Assembly (NCBI RefSeq): GCF_004122735.1
Contig: NZ_SDIF01000045.1
Coordinates: 1-51,712 of the forward strand
Direction: 5' to 3'
DNA from: Streptomyces sioyaensis
GTDB taxonomy: Bacteria; Actinomycetota; Actinomycetes; Streptomycetales; Streptomycetaceae
Length of the DNA: 51,712 bases
Shown: in pieces, positions 1-8,863 of the stretch
Layout: every line of letters starts with the position of its first letter
Position numbering within the stretch: the stretch's first letter is position 1
Made by a program: the position numbers and the translations under genes
Notes under the pieces: model-generated
Told to the model about the DNA's origin: nothing
The model's database searches: none
The model's input: only the letters and a program-made list of their open reading frames with translations

Positions 1-477
1 CCTGGAGGGCCTGGTCTTCGCGGAGCGGATCGCCGCGGACATCGCCGCACGCCCCTTCCCCTGCTCGCCCCCGAGGCCCGTGGTGCCGTGCAGCGGATCA
101 TGACCGCCGGCGCCGGGGTGCTGCGCAGCGCCGAGAGCCTCACCCGGGCCGCCGCCGAGCTGGACCGCATCCAGCGCGAGGCGGCGGAGGCGAGCGCCGC
201 CCCCGCCACGCACAAGGTTCCCGAGCCCGGCGTGGAAGCATGGGAGGCCACCAACCTCCTCTGCGTCGCGCGGGTGCTGGTCGCCGCCGCACAGCGCCGT
301 ACGGAGACCCGCGGCTGCCATTGGCGCGAGGACCACCCGGAGCGGGACGATGCCTCCTGGCGCCGGCACTTCCGCATCACCCTGGATGCGGACCGCGCAC
401 TGGCCCTCCACACGACGGAGACCGCGGGTTTCCCGCCGACCGCCGACGAGGGCCTCCCGGCCCCCGCGAGCCCGTGA
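1..477 (+). CDS. nadB: L-aspartate oxidase, C-terminal end (partial, apparent frameshift)
   Basis: Partial at the window edge. L-aspartate oxidase is the FAD enzyme that makes iminoaspartate for NAD synthesis. Frame 2 from base 2 reads LEGLVFAERIAADIAARPFP, typical of the end of the FAD-binding part. The frame then breaks, and the continuing C-terminal helical domain (AVQRIMTAGAGVLRSAESL and onward to TGA at 475-477) is in frame 1. The switch falls in the C-rich stretch at about 49-72 and corresponds to one missing base. It could be a sequencing error in a homopolymer or a real mutation. nadC follows 70 bp downstream on the same strand, as expected for a nad operon, which supports the identity. 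Confidence 0.75.
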   Translation, partial: PGGPGLRGADRRGHRRTPLPLLAPEARGAVQRIMTAGAGVLRSAESLTRAAAELDRIQREAAEASAAPATHKVPEPGVEAWEATNLLCVARVLVAAAQRRTETRGCHWREDHPERDDASWRRHFRITLDADRALALHTTETAGFPPTADEGLPAPASP

Positions 478-547
478 CCACCGATCGACCGCAACGACAG
501 ACCACCGGGGCATCCCACCCCTCCTCCCCGAATACGGAGCCCAGCCC

Positions 548-1567
548 GTGAGCAGCACCCGCGACGACCTCCCCCTCCTCCAGATCGGCGGGCCCACCGG
601 CGGCGCCCCCAGCGGCGGCTGCGGCGACGCCTGCGGCTGCGGCGGCGACGACGGCTCGTACGACCTCGACCCGCTGAGCTGCGGCCTCGACCCCGACCTG
701 GCCGCGCTCCTGGTGGCCGCCGGGCTCGACCCCGTGCAGGTCGAGGACATCGCACATCTCGCCCTTGAGGAGGACCTCGACCAGGGCGTGGACGTCACGA
801 CCGTGGCGACCGTCCCCGAGGACGCGGTCGCCACCGGCGACTTCACGGCCCGCGAGGCCGGCACGGTCGCCGGGCTGCGGGTGGCCGAGGCGGTGCTGTC
901 CATGGTGTGCACCGACGAGTTCGCCGTCGAGCGGCACGTCGAGGACGGCGACCGGGTCGCGGCCGGCACCCCGCTGCTGAGCGTCACCACCCGCACCCGC
1001 GATCTGCTCACCGCCGAGCGCAGCGCGCTGAACCTCCTGTGCCGCCTGTCGGGCATCGCGACCACGACCCGGGCCTGGGCGAACGTGCTGGAGGGCACGA
1101 AGACCAAGGTCCGCGACACCCGCAAGACGACGCCGGGGCTGCGCGCCCTGGAGAAGTTCGCGGTGCGCTGCGGCGGCGGCGTCAACCACCGGATGTCGCT
1201 GTCGGACGCGGCGCTGATCAAGGACAACCACGTGGTCGCGGCCGGCGGCGTGGCCGAGGCGTTCCAGGCCGTACGGACCGAGTTCCCCGGCGTGCCGATC
1301 GAGGTCGAGGTCGACCGGCTCGACCAGATCCCGCCGATCCTCGCCCAGGGCGCCGACCTGATCCTGCTGGACAATTTCACGCCGGAGCAGACCCGCGAGG
1401 CCGTGGAGCTGGTCGCCGGCCGCGCCATGCTGGAGTCGTCGGGCCGGCTGACGCTCGACAACGCCCGGTCCTACGCCGAGACCGGCGTCGACTACCTCGC
1501 GGTGGGGGCGCTCACGCACTCCTCCCCGATCCTCGACATCGGCCTCGACCTGCGCGAGGACGGCTGA
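548..1567 (+). CDS. nadC: Nicotinate-nucleotide pyrophosphorylase (quinolinate phosphoribosyltransferase)
   Basis: Converts quinolinate and PRPP to nicotinate mononucleotide in de novo NAD synthesis. The GTG start at 548 gives 339 residues; the open frame runs further upstream, but that would overlap nadB. Type II PRTase features are visible: EEDLDQGVDVTT, TRKTTPGLRALEKFAV, GGGVNHRMSLSDAALIKDNH, and a C-terminal VDYLAVGALTHSS. The first ~45 residues are an unusual Gly/Cys-rich extension (GGCGDACGCGG) before the catalytic fold. coaX follows after 5 bp, so the two are probably co-transcribed and translationally coupled. Confidence 0.93.
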   Translation: MSSTRDDLPLLQIGGPTGGAPSGGCGDACGCGGDDGSYDLDPLSCGLDPDLAALLVAAGLDPVQVEDIAHLALEEDLDQGVDVTTVATVPEDAVATGDFTAREAGTVAGLRVAEAVLSMVCTDEFAVERHVEDGDRVAAGTPLLSVTTRTRDLLTAERSALNLLCRLSGIATTTRAWANVLEGTKTKVRDTRKTTPGLRALEKFAVRCGGGVNHRMSLSDAALIKDNHVVAAGGVAEAFQAVRTEFPGVPIEVEVDRLDQIPPILAQGADLILLDNFTPEQTREAVELVAGRAMLESSGRLTLDNARSYAETGVDYLAVGALTHSSPILDIGLDLREDG

Positions 1568-1572
1568 CCGCC

Positions 1573-2370
1573 ATGCTGCTGACCATCGACGTGGGCAATA
1601 CCCACTCCGTTCTCGGCCTCTTCGACGGCGAGGAGATCGTCGAGCACTGGCGGATCTCCACCGACGCCCGTCGCACCGCCGACGAGCTCGCCGTCCTCCT
1701 CCAGGGCCTGATGGGGATGCATCCGCTGCTCGGCGACGACCTGGGCGACGGCATCGAGGGCATCTCCATCTGCTCGACGGTGCCCTCCGTCCTGCACGAG
1801 CTGCGCGAGGTCACCCGCCGCTACTACGGCGACGTTCCGGCCGTCCTGGTGGAGCCCGGCGTCAAGACCGGCGTACCGATCCTCATGGACAACCCCAAGG
1901 AGGTCGGCGCCGACCGGATCATCAACGCCCTGGCGGCCGTCGAGCTCTACGGCGGCCCCGCGGTGGTCGTCGACTTCGGCACGGCCACCACCTTCGACGC
2001 GGTCAGCGCGCGCGGCGAGTACGTCGGCGGCGTGATCGCGCCGGGCATCGAGATCTCCGTCGACGCGCTGGGCGTCAAGGGCGCCCAGCTCCGCAAGATC
2101 GAACTGGCCCGGCCGCGCAGCGTCATCGGCAAGAACACCGTCGAGGCCATGCAGTCCGGCATCCTCTACGGCTTCGCGGGCCAGGTCGACGGTGTGGTGC
2201 AGCGGATGGCACGGGAGCTGGCCGAGGACCCGGAGGAGGTGACCGTGATCGCCACCGGCGGGCTGGCCCCGATGGTGCTCGGTGAGTCGTCGGTGATCGA
2301 CGCGCACGAGCCGTGGCTCACCCTCATCGGTCTGCGGCTGGTCTACGAGCGCAACATCGCCCGCTCGTAG
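1573..2370 (+). CDS. coaX: Type III pantothenate kinase
   Basis: 265 residues. Phosphorylates pantothenate in the first step of coenzyme A synthesis; the type III form needs a monovalent cation and is not inhibited by CoA. The ASKHA fold is marked by DVGNTHSVLGLF at the N-terminus (P-loop-like DxGNT), GADRIINALAAVELY, DFGTATTFD, and a late ATGGLAP adenosine loop. The length is usual for the family. ATG at 1573 lies 5 bp after the nadC stop, which fits a nadB-nadC-coaX cofactor operon. A 145-bp gap follows. Confidence 0.95.
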   Translation: MLLTIDVGNTHSVLGLFDGEEIVEHWRISTDARRTADELAVLLQGLMGMHPLLGDDLGDGIEGISICSTVPSVLHELREVTRRYYGDVPAVLVEPGVKTGVPILMDNPKEVGADRIINALAAVELYGGPAVVVDFGTATTFDAVSARGEYVGGVIAPGIEISVDALGVKGAQLRKIELARPRSVIGKNTVEAMQSGILYGFAGQVDGVVQRMARELAEDPEEVTVIATGGLAPMVLGESSVIDAHEPWLTLIGLRLVYERNIARS

Positions 2371-2515
2371 CGGGTGCCGCGCCCGTCTCCGCCTTGGGGC
2401 GCCGACCGGCCCGTGCCGCCCTGCTCGACGCCTGGCGCCCGGTGGCGCGGCTCGCTGCCGCGCCACCGTTCACGAATTAAGCGGCTTTTGTCGAAAACGG
2501 TCGTAAAGTCGCTAT

Positions 2516-3169
2516 ATGCCAATGCCAAACGGAACCCGCGGCGGCATGGCGTTCAGCGCCGATGAGTTGCGTGTGCTCCGTCGCGCCCTCGCCCATGCCC
2601 TTGAGACGACGTCCCACCCTGCCCCGCTCCCCGTGCTCGGGCCCGAGTGGTCACAGGACATCCAGGAATATCTCCGGCTGGCCGAGGCGGTGGACGAGGC
2701 GGTCCGCGAAGGCGGCCGGCTGCGCGCCTTCCTCCTCGCCGACCTCGACCGCTACCGCGCGGCCCTGCCCGGCTCGGCGGTCGGCTACCTCGCGCAGCTG
2801 ACCGAGGCGCTGGCCGCCGGCCACGTCCCCGGCCCCGACGACCTCGCCGCCCTGCGCTCGCTGTGCGCCCTGCCTGCCACGCTGGCCGAATGCGAGCGCC
2901 GCAGAGCCCTGCTGCGGCACTGCGAGCAGCTGGCCGAGCACTCCGTACGGGCCCGGCTCCGCGCGCTCCCAGGCGGCCGCTCGGCCTCCCTCGGCGGGCG
3001 GGAGCGCGAGCCGGAGCGGGAGCCGGAACCCGAGCGCAAGCCGGAACCCGCGCCCGCGCCCGCGCCGCATCCGAAGGGGCCCCGGCCGGGCCGGCCGATC
3101 CCGACGCCGGGCGAGGTCTTCCCGCCCCGCCGCAAGCCCGCCCCGCCCCCCGAGAGCCGCACGGCCTGA
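2516..3169 (+). CDS. Conserved hypothetical protein, helical with Pro-rich tail
   Basis: Up to 217 residues. The N-terminal two thirds look alpha-helical and Ala/Leu-rich (FSADELRVLRRALAHALE, RLAEAVDEAVREGGRLRAFLLADL). The tail from about residue 160 is low-complexity, with alternating EREPEREPEPE and PAPAPAP followed by PPRR. The start is uncertain: ATGs at 2516, 2522 and 2546 are in frame, and the last (MAFSADEL) is where the folded part begins. No enzyme motif or membrane segment is visible. The position between coaX and the lsr2 region, followed by a tiny membrane protein, suggests a conserved Streptomyces gene of unknown role. Confidence 0.7.
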   Translation: MPMPNGTRGGMAFSADELRVLRRALAHALETTSHPAPLPVLGPEWSQDIQEYLRLAEAVDEAVREGGRLRAFLLADLDRYRAALPGSAVGYLAQLTEALAAGHVPGPDDLAALRSLCALPATLAECERRRALLRHCEQLAEHSVRARLRALPGGRSASLGGREREPEREPEPERKPEPAPAPAPHPKGPRPGRPIPTPGEVFPPRRKPAPPPESRTA

Positions 3170-3217
3170 GCGCTGCGTACCCTCGAAGGGTCACATCCTT
3201 CAAGGAGGCCGAACGGC

Positions 3218-3397
3218 ATGGATTACGTCGCAGCGCTGCTCCCGCCCGTGGTGATGGCCGTGGCCTTCACCGCCCTGATCGTGACCATGGTCAAGAGCCA
3301 GGGCGGGGCGAACAAGTCCAAGGAGGACGCCGCCGCGGACGCCCTGCTGGCCCGCGCCGAGTCCGCCGCCCAGGAGCCCAAGGCGCACGGCGCCTGA
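3218..3397 (+). CDS. Small single-pass membrane protein (59 aa)
   Basis: A 59-residue ORF starting at an ATG with a clear AAGGAGG ribosome site at 3202-3208. It begins MDYVAALLPPVVMAVAFTAL and continues IVTM, one hydrophobic span at residues 4-24, followed by a charged cytoplasmic-type tail (KSQGGANKSKEDAAADALLA). No function is recognised. The strong ribosome site, sensible membrane topology and the terminator immediately after it make it convincing despite its size. It lies 48 bp after the Pro-rich hypothetical gene and may share its transcript. Confidence 0.75.
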   Translation: MDYVAALLPPVVMAVAFTALIVTMVKSQGGANKSKEDAAADALLARAESAAQEPKAHGA

Positions 3398-3400
3398 GCC

Positions 3401-3417
3401 CCGCCGCCTTTCGGCGG
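3401..3417 (+). terminator. Small GC hairpin after the 59-aa gene
   Basis: CCGCCG, a 5-nt loop, then CGGCGG, starting 3 bp after the stop codon. It is short and lacks a T-tract, so it is only an accessory to the stronger hairpin at 3429. Confidence 0.4.
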
Positions 3418-3428
3418 TCCGCGCACAC

Positions 3429-3469
3429 TACGACCCGGGAATGACCATCCCGGGTCGTATGTCCTTTTT
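3429..3469 (+). terminator. Intrinsic terminator
   Basis: A 12-bp perfect stem (TACGACCCGGGA at 3429-3440 paired with TCCCGGGTCGTA at 3448-3459), a 7-nt loop, then GTCC followed by five Ts at 3465-3469. This is an unusually classical rho-independent terminator for so GC-rich a genome and ends the 59-aa gene transcript. Confidence 0.88.
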
Positions 3470-3528
3470 CAGGCGCAAACGCCACGAGATCAACGGGCAT
3501 TCACGACATCTCCCACTATTCTTCTTGT

Positions 3529-4035
3529 GTGCCGAGACGCTTGGGTGATCTGGAAGACGCGGTCATGACGCGGGTCTGGGAGTGGAACCGCCCAGTCACC
3601 GTTCGAGAAGTCCTGGAAGATCTCCAGAGAGAACGGTCCATCGCCTACACAACGGTCATGACCGTATTGGACAACCTCCATCAGAAGGGCTGGGTGCGCC
3701 GCGAAGCAGAAGGCCGCGCCTATCGATATGAGGCGGTCTCCACTCGCGCCGCCTACGCGGCCGCACTGATGAACGAGGCATGGTCCGCCAGCGACAACCC
3801 CGCGGCCGCCCTTGTGGCCTTCTTCGGCATGATGTCGCCGGAACAGCGCCAGGCCTTGCGCGATGCCGTGCGGATGGTGGAAGTCGACGAACCGGCGGAA
3901 GACGCGGAACAACAGGCACAAGAGGCCGCGCCGGCGGAAGAAGGCGAAGCGGAAGCGGCGCCGCAAGGGGCCGGGGAAGCCGGATCCACCGAAGGGGACG
4001 AACCCGGGGCGAACGCCACCGGCAAGGGGCGATAG
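3529..4035 (+). CDS. BlaI/MecI/CopY-family transcriptional regulator
   Basis: 168 residues from a GTG start. The N-terminal ~80 residues are a winged helix typical of BlaI/MecI repressors: LGDLEDAVMTRVWEW, TVREVLEDLQRER, IAYTTVMTVLDNLHQKGWVRRE, GRAYRYEAV. Family members bind DNA as dimers and are often inactivated by a BlaR-type membrane protease. No such sensor is encoded here. The C-terminal ~50 residues are an acidic, Ala/Glu-rich disordered tail (EEDAEQQAQEA, EGEAEAAPQGAGEAG) not found in classical BlaI. The acetyltransferase gene starts 9 bp downstream, so the two are probably co-transcribed. Target genes cannot be read from the sequence. Confidence 0.88.
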   Translation: MPRRLGDLEDAVMTRVWEWNRPVTVREVLEDLQRERSIAYTTVMTVLDNLHQKGWVRREAEGRAYRYEAVSTRAAYAAALMNEAWSASDNPAAALVAFFGMMSPEQRQALRDAVRMVEVDEPAEDAEQQAQEAAPAEEGEAEAAPQGAGEAGSTEGDEPGANATGKGR

Positions 4036-4044
4036 CGTCCCGGC

Positions 4045-4563
4045 ATGCCTCCGCATTCAAAAGGCCTCACCGTGCGCCGGGCCAGGACCAGCGATGTTCC
4101 CGCCGTACGCCGCCTCATCGACGCCTACTCACGTGACGGGATCCTGCTCGACAAAGCCACCGTCACGCTTTACGAGGACATCCAGGAGTTCTGGGTCGCC
4201 GAGCGCGACGAAGACGCCGAGGTCGTCGGCTGCGGAGCGCTCCACGTCATGTGGGAAGACCTGGCGGAGGTCCGCACTCTGGCGGTGGATCCGCGGCTGA
4301 AGGGGTCGGGTGTCGGCCACCAAGTCCTGGACAAGCTGCTGCGCACCGCGAGCTGGCTGGGAGTGCGGCGCATTTTCTGTCTCACCTTCGAAGTCGACTT
4401 CTTCACCAAGCACGGCTTCGTGGAGATCGGCGATGCCCCGGTAGACGGTGATGTCTACAGTGAGCTGCTGCGTTCCTATGACGAGGGCGTTGCGGAGTTC
4501 CTGGGCCTCGAACGAGTGAAGCCCAACACCCTGGGTAACAGCCGGATGCTTCTGCACCTGTGA
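4045..4563 (+). CDS. GNAT amino-acid N-acetyltransferase (N-acetylglutamate synthase-like)
   Basis: 172 residues. A single GNAT fold: VRRARTSDVPAVRRLID (beta1-alpha1), GCGALHVMWEDLAEVRTLAV (beta4), the acetyl-CoA loop RLKGSGVGHQVLDKLL, and a late FFTKHGFVEIGD. The overall pattern resembles the short actinobacterial ArgA-type N-acetylglutamate synthases, which acetylate glutamate to start arginine synthesis; that substrate is inferred. It lies 9 bp after the BlaI-like gene and about 155 bp before lsr2. The start is the ATG at 4045. Confidence 0.85.
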   Translation: MPPHSKGLTVRRARTSDVPAVRRLIDAYSRDGILLDKATVTLYEDIQEFWVAERDEDAEVVGCGALHVMWEDLAEVRTLAVDPRLKGSGVGHQVLDKLLRTASWLGVRRIFCLTFEVDFFTKHGFVEIGDAPVDGDVYSELLRSYDEGVAEFLGLERVKPNTLGNSRMLLHL

Positions 4564-4638
4564 TGAGTGTTCTATGTCCGAATCGCTCCCCTATCTCATG
4601 GGTACGGAAGCATGCGTTCCCCGGTCTGCGGGCAAGTG

Positions 4639-4665
4639 AACCCTACCCAAGGGTTTGTGTTTTTC
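4639..4665 (+). terminator. Possible terminator or leader hairpin upstream of lsr2
   Basis: AACCCT, loop ACCCA, then AGGGTT (4639-4655), followed by TGTG and five Ts (4661-4665 region). The stem is only 6 bp, so activity is uncertain. It may end the acetyltransferase transcript or act as a leader structure for lsr2. A second imperfect hairpin (CGGAAAAGC / GCTTTCCG, about 4667-4688) follows. Confidence 0.4.
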
Positions 4666-4719
4666 CCGGAAAAGCGGTTTGCTTTCCGTCGTAATCCGCA
4701 TTCGATGAAAGGGAAACCG

Positions 4720-5058
4720 GTGGCACAGAAGGTTCAGGTTCTTCTTGTCGACGACCTCAACGGTGGCGAGGCGGACGAGACCGTGACGTTCGCTCTCGAC
4801 GGCAAGTCCTACGAGATCGACCTCTCCGACAGCAACGCCCAGAAGCTTCGCGAGTCGCTTGCCGACTTCGTGAAGGCGGGCCGCCGTACCGGTGGCCGCG
4901 CTTCTTCCGGTCGTGGCAAGTCCCGTGCGGCGGCTTCCGGTGGCAGCCAGGACACCGCGAAGATCCGCGCGTGGGCGAAGGAGAACGGCTACAACGTCAA
5001 TGACCGTGGCCGTGTGCCCGCCGACATTCGCGAGGCATTCGAGAAGGCCAACGGCTGA
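4720..5058 (+). CDS. lsr2: Lsr2 nucleoid-associated xenogeneic silencer
   Basis: 112 residues. Lsr2 is the H-NS-like protein of actinobacteria: it binds AT-rich, often horizontally acquired DNA and silences it, including specialised-metabolite clusters in Streptomyces. The N-terminal dimerisation strand region is seen (MAQKVQVLLVDDLNGGEADE, DGKSYEIDLSDSNA), then a basic linker (RRTGGRASSGRGKSRAAA) and the C-terminal DNA-binding unit (IRAWAKENGYNVNDRGRVPA) with its RGR AT-minor-groove motif. The open frame extends 51 codons upstream, but the GTG at 4720 has a GAAAGGG ribosome site and matches the conserved family start. The 3' end overlaps the convergent gene ending at 4989. Confidence 0.96.
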   Translation: MAQKVQVLLVDDLNGGEADETVTFALDGKSYEIDLSDSNAQKLRESLADFVKAGRRTGGRASSGRGKSRAAASGGSQDTAKIRAWAKENGYNVNDRGRVPADIREAFEKANG

Positions 5059-5669
5059 TCGGCGTTCGCGCGGTCCGTTTGGGCATTACCAGCATGCAAC
5101 AACCGGGCACGGTGGCACTCGGTGGCCGCCGCGCTCACGAGACGTACGAGGTCGGGGGCGCCCCCGACGTCCCCGATTCCTGCTCCCGGCCCCGTGGTGG
5201 GCAGGGAATTCTCCGCCTCGTACTCGGGTCGGGGAGGCCGCACCCACCCCGCGGCCTCCCGCGAGCCGAATCCGTATGACAGTGCTGGACCAGTGGGGAA
5301 CGCCGGTGCGGGCATCCGGTCTCCGGTCCCACGCGCCGTAAGATCCGGCGCGAGCGCGCCCCACTCCAGCCATTCCAGGATTCCCGGGAGTTCCTCGGCG
5401 CCGCCGGCTGCGATGAAGATGAGCAATTTCGGCCGATTACCCGGCCGATTCCCGTCGCGTCCGGTCCGAAGCAGTGCCACCGGTCCGGTGCACCGCAGCC
5501 GGCGCAGTACGGCGTACCCCGCACAGGCGGGCATCTCCAGGACGTCGAAACGCAGCCCCGTCAGCAGTTCCACCGGTTCCGTTCCGGTGGTCGGCCAGCC
5601 CATTTCCTCCTCGTACCACCGGCGGACGGTGGCGAGGGGGCTGCGGGGGCGCGGAAGCACGCGGGCCAT
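4989..5669 (-). CDS. SCO3374-family protein (function unknown)
   Basis: 226 residues from ATG at 5669. The N-terminal half (TVRRWYEEEMGWPTTG, VELLTGLRFDVLEMPACAG, LRTGRD, AAGGAEELPGILEWLEWG) is a conserved Streptomyces module that, from memory, also occurs at the start of larger primase/polymerase-annotated proteins. Here it lacks any catalytic acidic motif. The middle (PRPEYEAENSLPTTGPGAG) is low-complexity. The last ~23 codons lie antisense to the 3' end of lsr2. No partner is obvious; the convergent overlap with lsr2 may make the two transcripts interfere. Confidence 0.75.
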   Translation of the reverse strand: MARVLPRPRSPLATVRRWYEEEMGWPTTGTEPVELLTGLRFDVLEMPACAGYAVLRRLRCTGPVALLRTGRDGNRPGNRPKLLIFIAAGGAEELPGILEWLEWGALAPDLTARGTGDRMPAPAFPTGPALSYGFGSREAAGWVRPPRPEYEAENSLPTTGPGAGIGDVGGAPDLVRLVSAAATECHRARLLHAGNAQTDRANADQPLAFSNASRMSAGTRPRSLTL

Positions 5670-6179
5670 GCCCGGTGCAACTCCCGAACACTCAGGAAGT
5701 TACGGCTGAAGTTACGCTGTGTAGAGGTTCGGATACGTTCCGTTTTCGAGTGTGGGGTGCGGCGGAGCCGGCGACGGCGTGCGGATGTTCGCCCGTAGCG
5801 GATGGAAGCGGCTGATGCCGCATGGAGTGTCAGTGGCAGCGGGTAAGACAGTCTCAGTGGGAAGAGACCGTGTGACCGGCGCCCGAGGCGTTCCGCCCCG
5901 GCTGGTGGCCGACGGCGGACGGCGTGTCGGTACACGGCGCGTTCGCCACGGGCGTAGTGGCAGAGGGCGTATATGCCTGGCCTGCGGGAACATCGTCTCG
6001 CACCATCGAGTTGGAGCAGATGTCAGCTGTTCGGCAGTAAATTTCCCCGCCGGAGCGGGGGTGATCCGGACGGGTGTCGGCAGTTGGAATGAGCTGTCCC
6101 GCCCCGCGGGACTAGCATGCGGAAGGACAGGGAGGGGACCGACCCCTAACTGCCTGACCGCTCTGAGGAGCGATTAACG
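5670..6179. other. Intergenic region upstream of clpC
   Basis: 510 bp between the divergent SCO3374-family gene and clpC. The open frames here have no family-like content or ribosome sites, so I call none. It should hold the clpC promoter(s). GTTCGCC at 5941-5947 followed by GCG at 5952-5954 resembles the ClgR activator motif (GTTCGCY-N5-GCG, from memory) but with a 4-nt rather than 5-nt gap. GGAAT at 6086-6090 resembles a SigR -35 but no GTT lies 18 bp further on. The clpC ribosome site GAGGAG is at 6165-6170. Confidence 0.5.
5696..5716. repeat. 9-bp direct repeat upstream of the SCO3374-family gene
   Basis: GAAGTTACG occurs twice with a 12-bp period (5696-5704 and 5708-5716), starting 27 bp upstream of the start at 5669. 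The spacing near one helical turn and the promoter-proximal position suggest an operator for the minus-strand gene. No regulator is known. Confidence 0.45.
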
Positions 6180-8705
<2,526 letters not shown>

Positions 8706-8739
8706 GCACCGCGCGCCGCGCGTCCCTCTCGCACACGGC

Positions 8740-8776
8740 ACTGCCCCGGAACCGTTTCTCACGGTTCCGGGGCAGT
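8740..8776. terminator. Bidirectional terminator between clpC and the NACHT gene
   Basis: A 16-bp perfect stem: ACTGCCCCGGAACCGT at 8740-8755 and ACGGTTCCGGGGCAGT at 8761-8776, with a 5-nt TTCTC loop. It sits between two convergent genes (clpC ends 8705, the NACHT gene ends 8864). There is no T-tract, as is common in Streptomyces. Confidence 0.85.
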
Positions 8777-8863
8777 TCCGTTGTGGTGTGCGCCCGGAAA
8801 GGCAGCGCCCCCTTCACATGGCTGTTTTCGGACAGCTGTGCCGACGGGCCCGGTGTCCGCCCG

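Noticed and set aside
6086..6112. SigR promoter (GGAAT-N18-GTT) upstream of clpC
   Set aside because: GGAAT is present at 6086-6090 but the bases 18 bp on are GGA, not GTT.
5752..6177. 141-residue plus-strand ORF before clpC
   Set aside because: It has no ribosome site or recognisable motif and ends at the clpC start; it is most likely an open frame in GC-rich promoter DNA.
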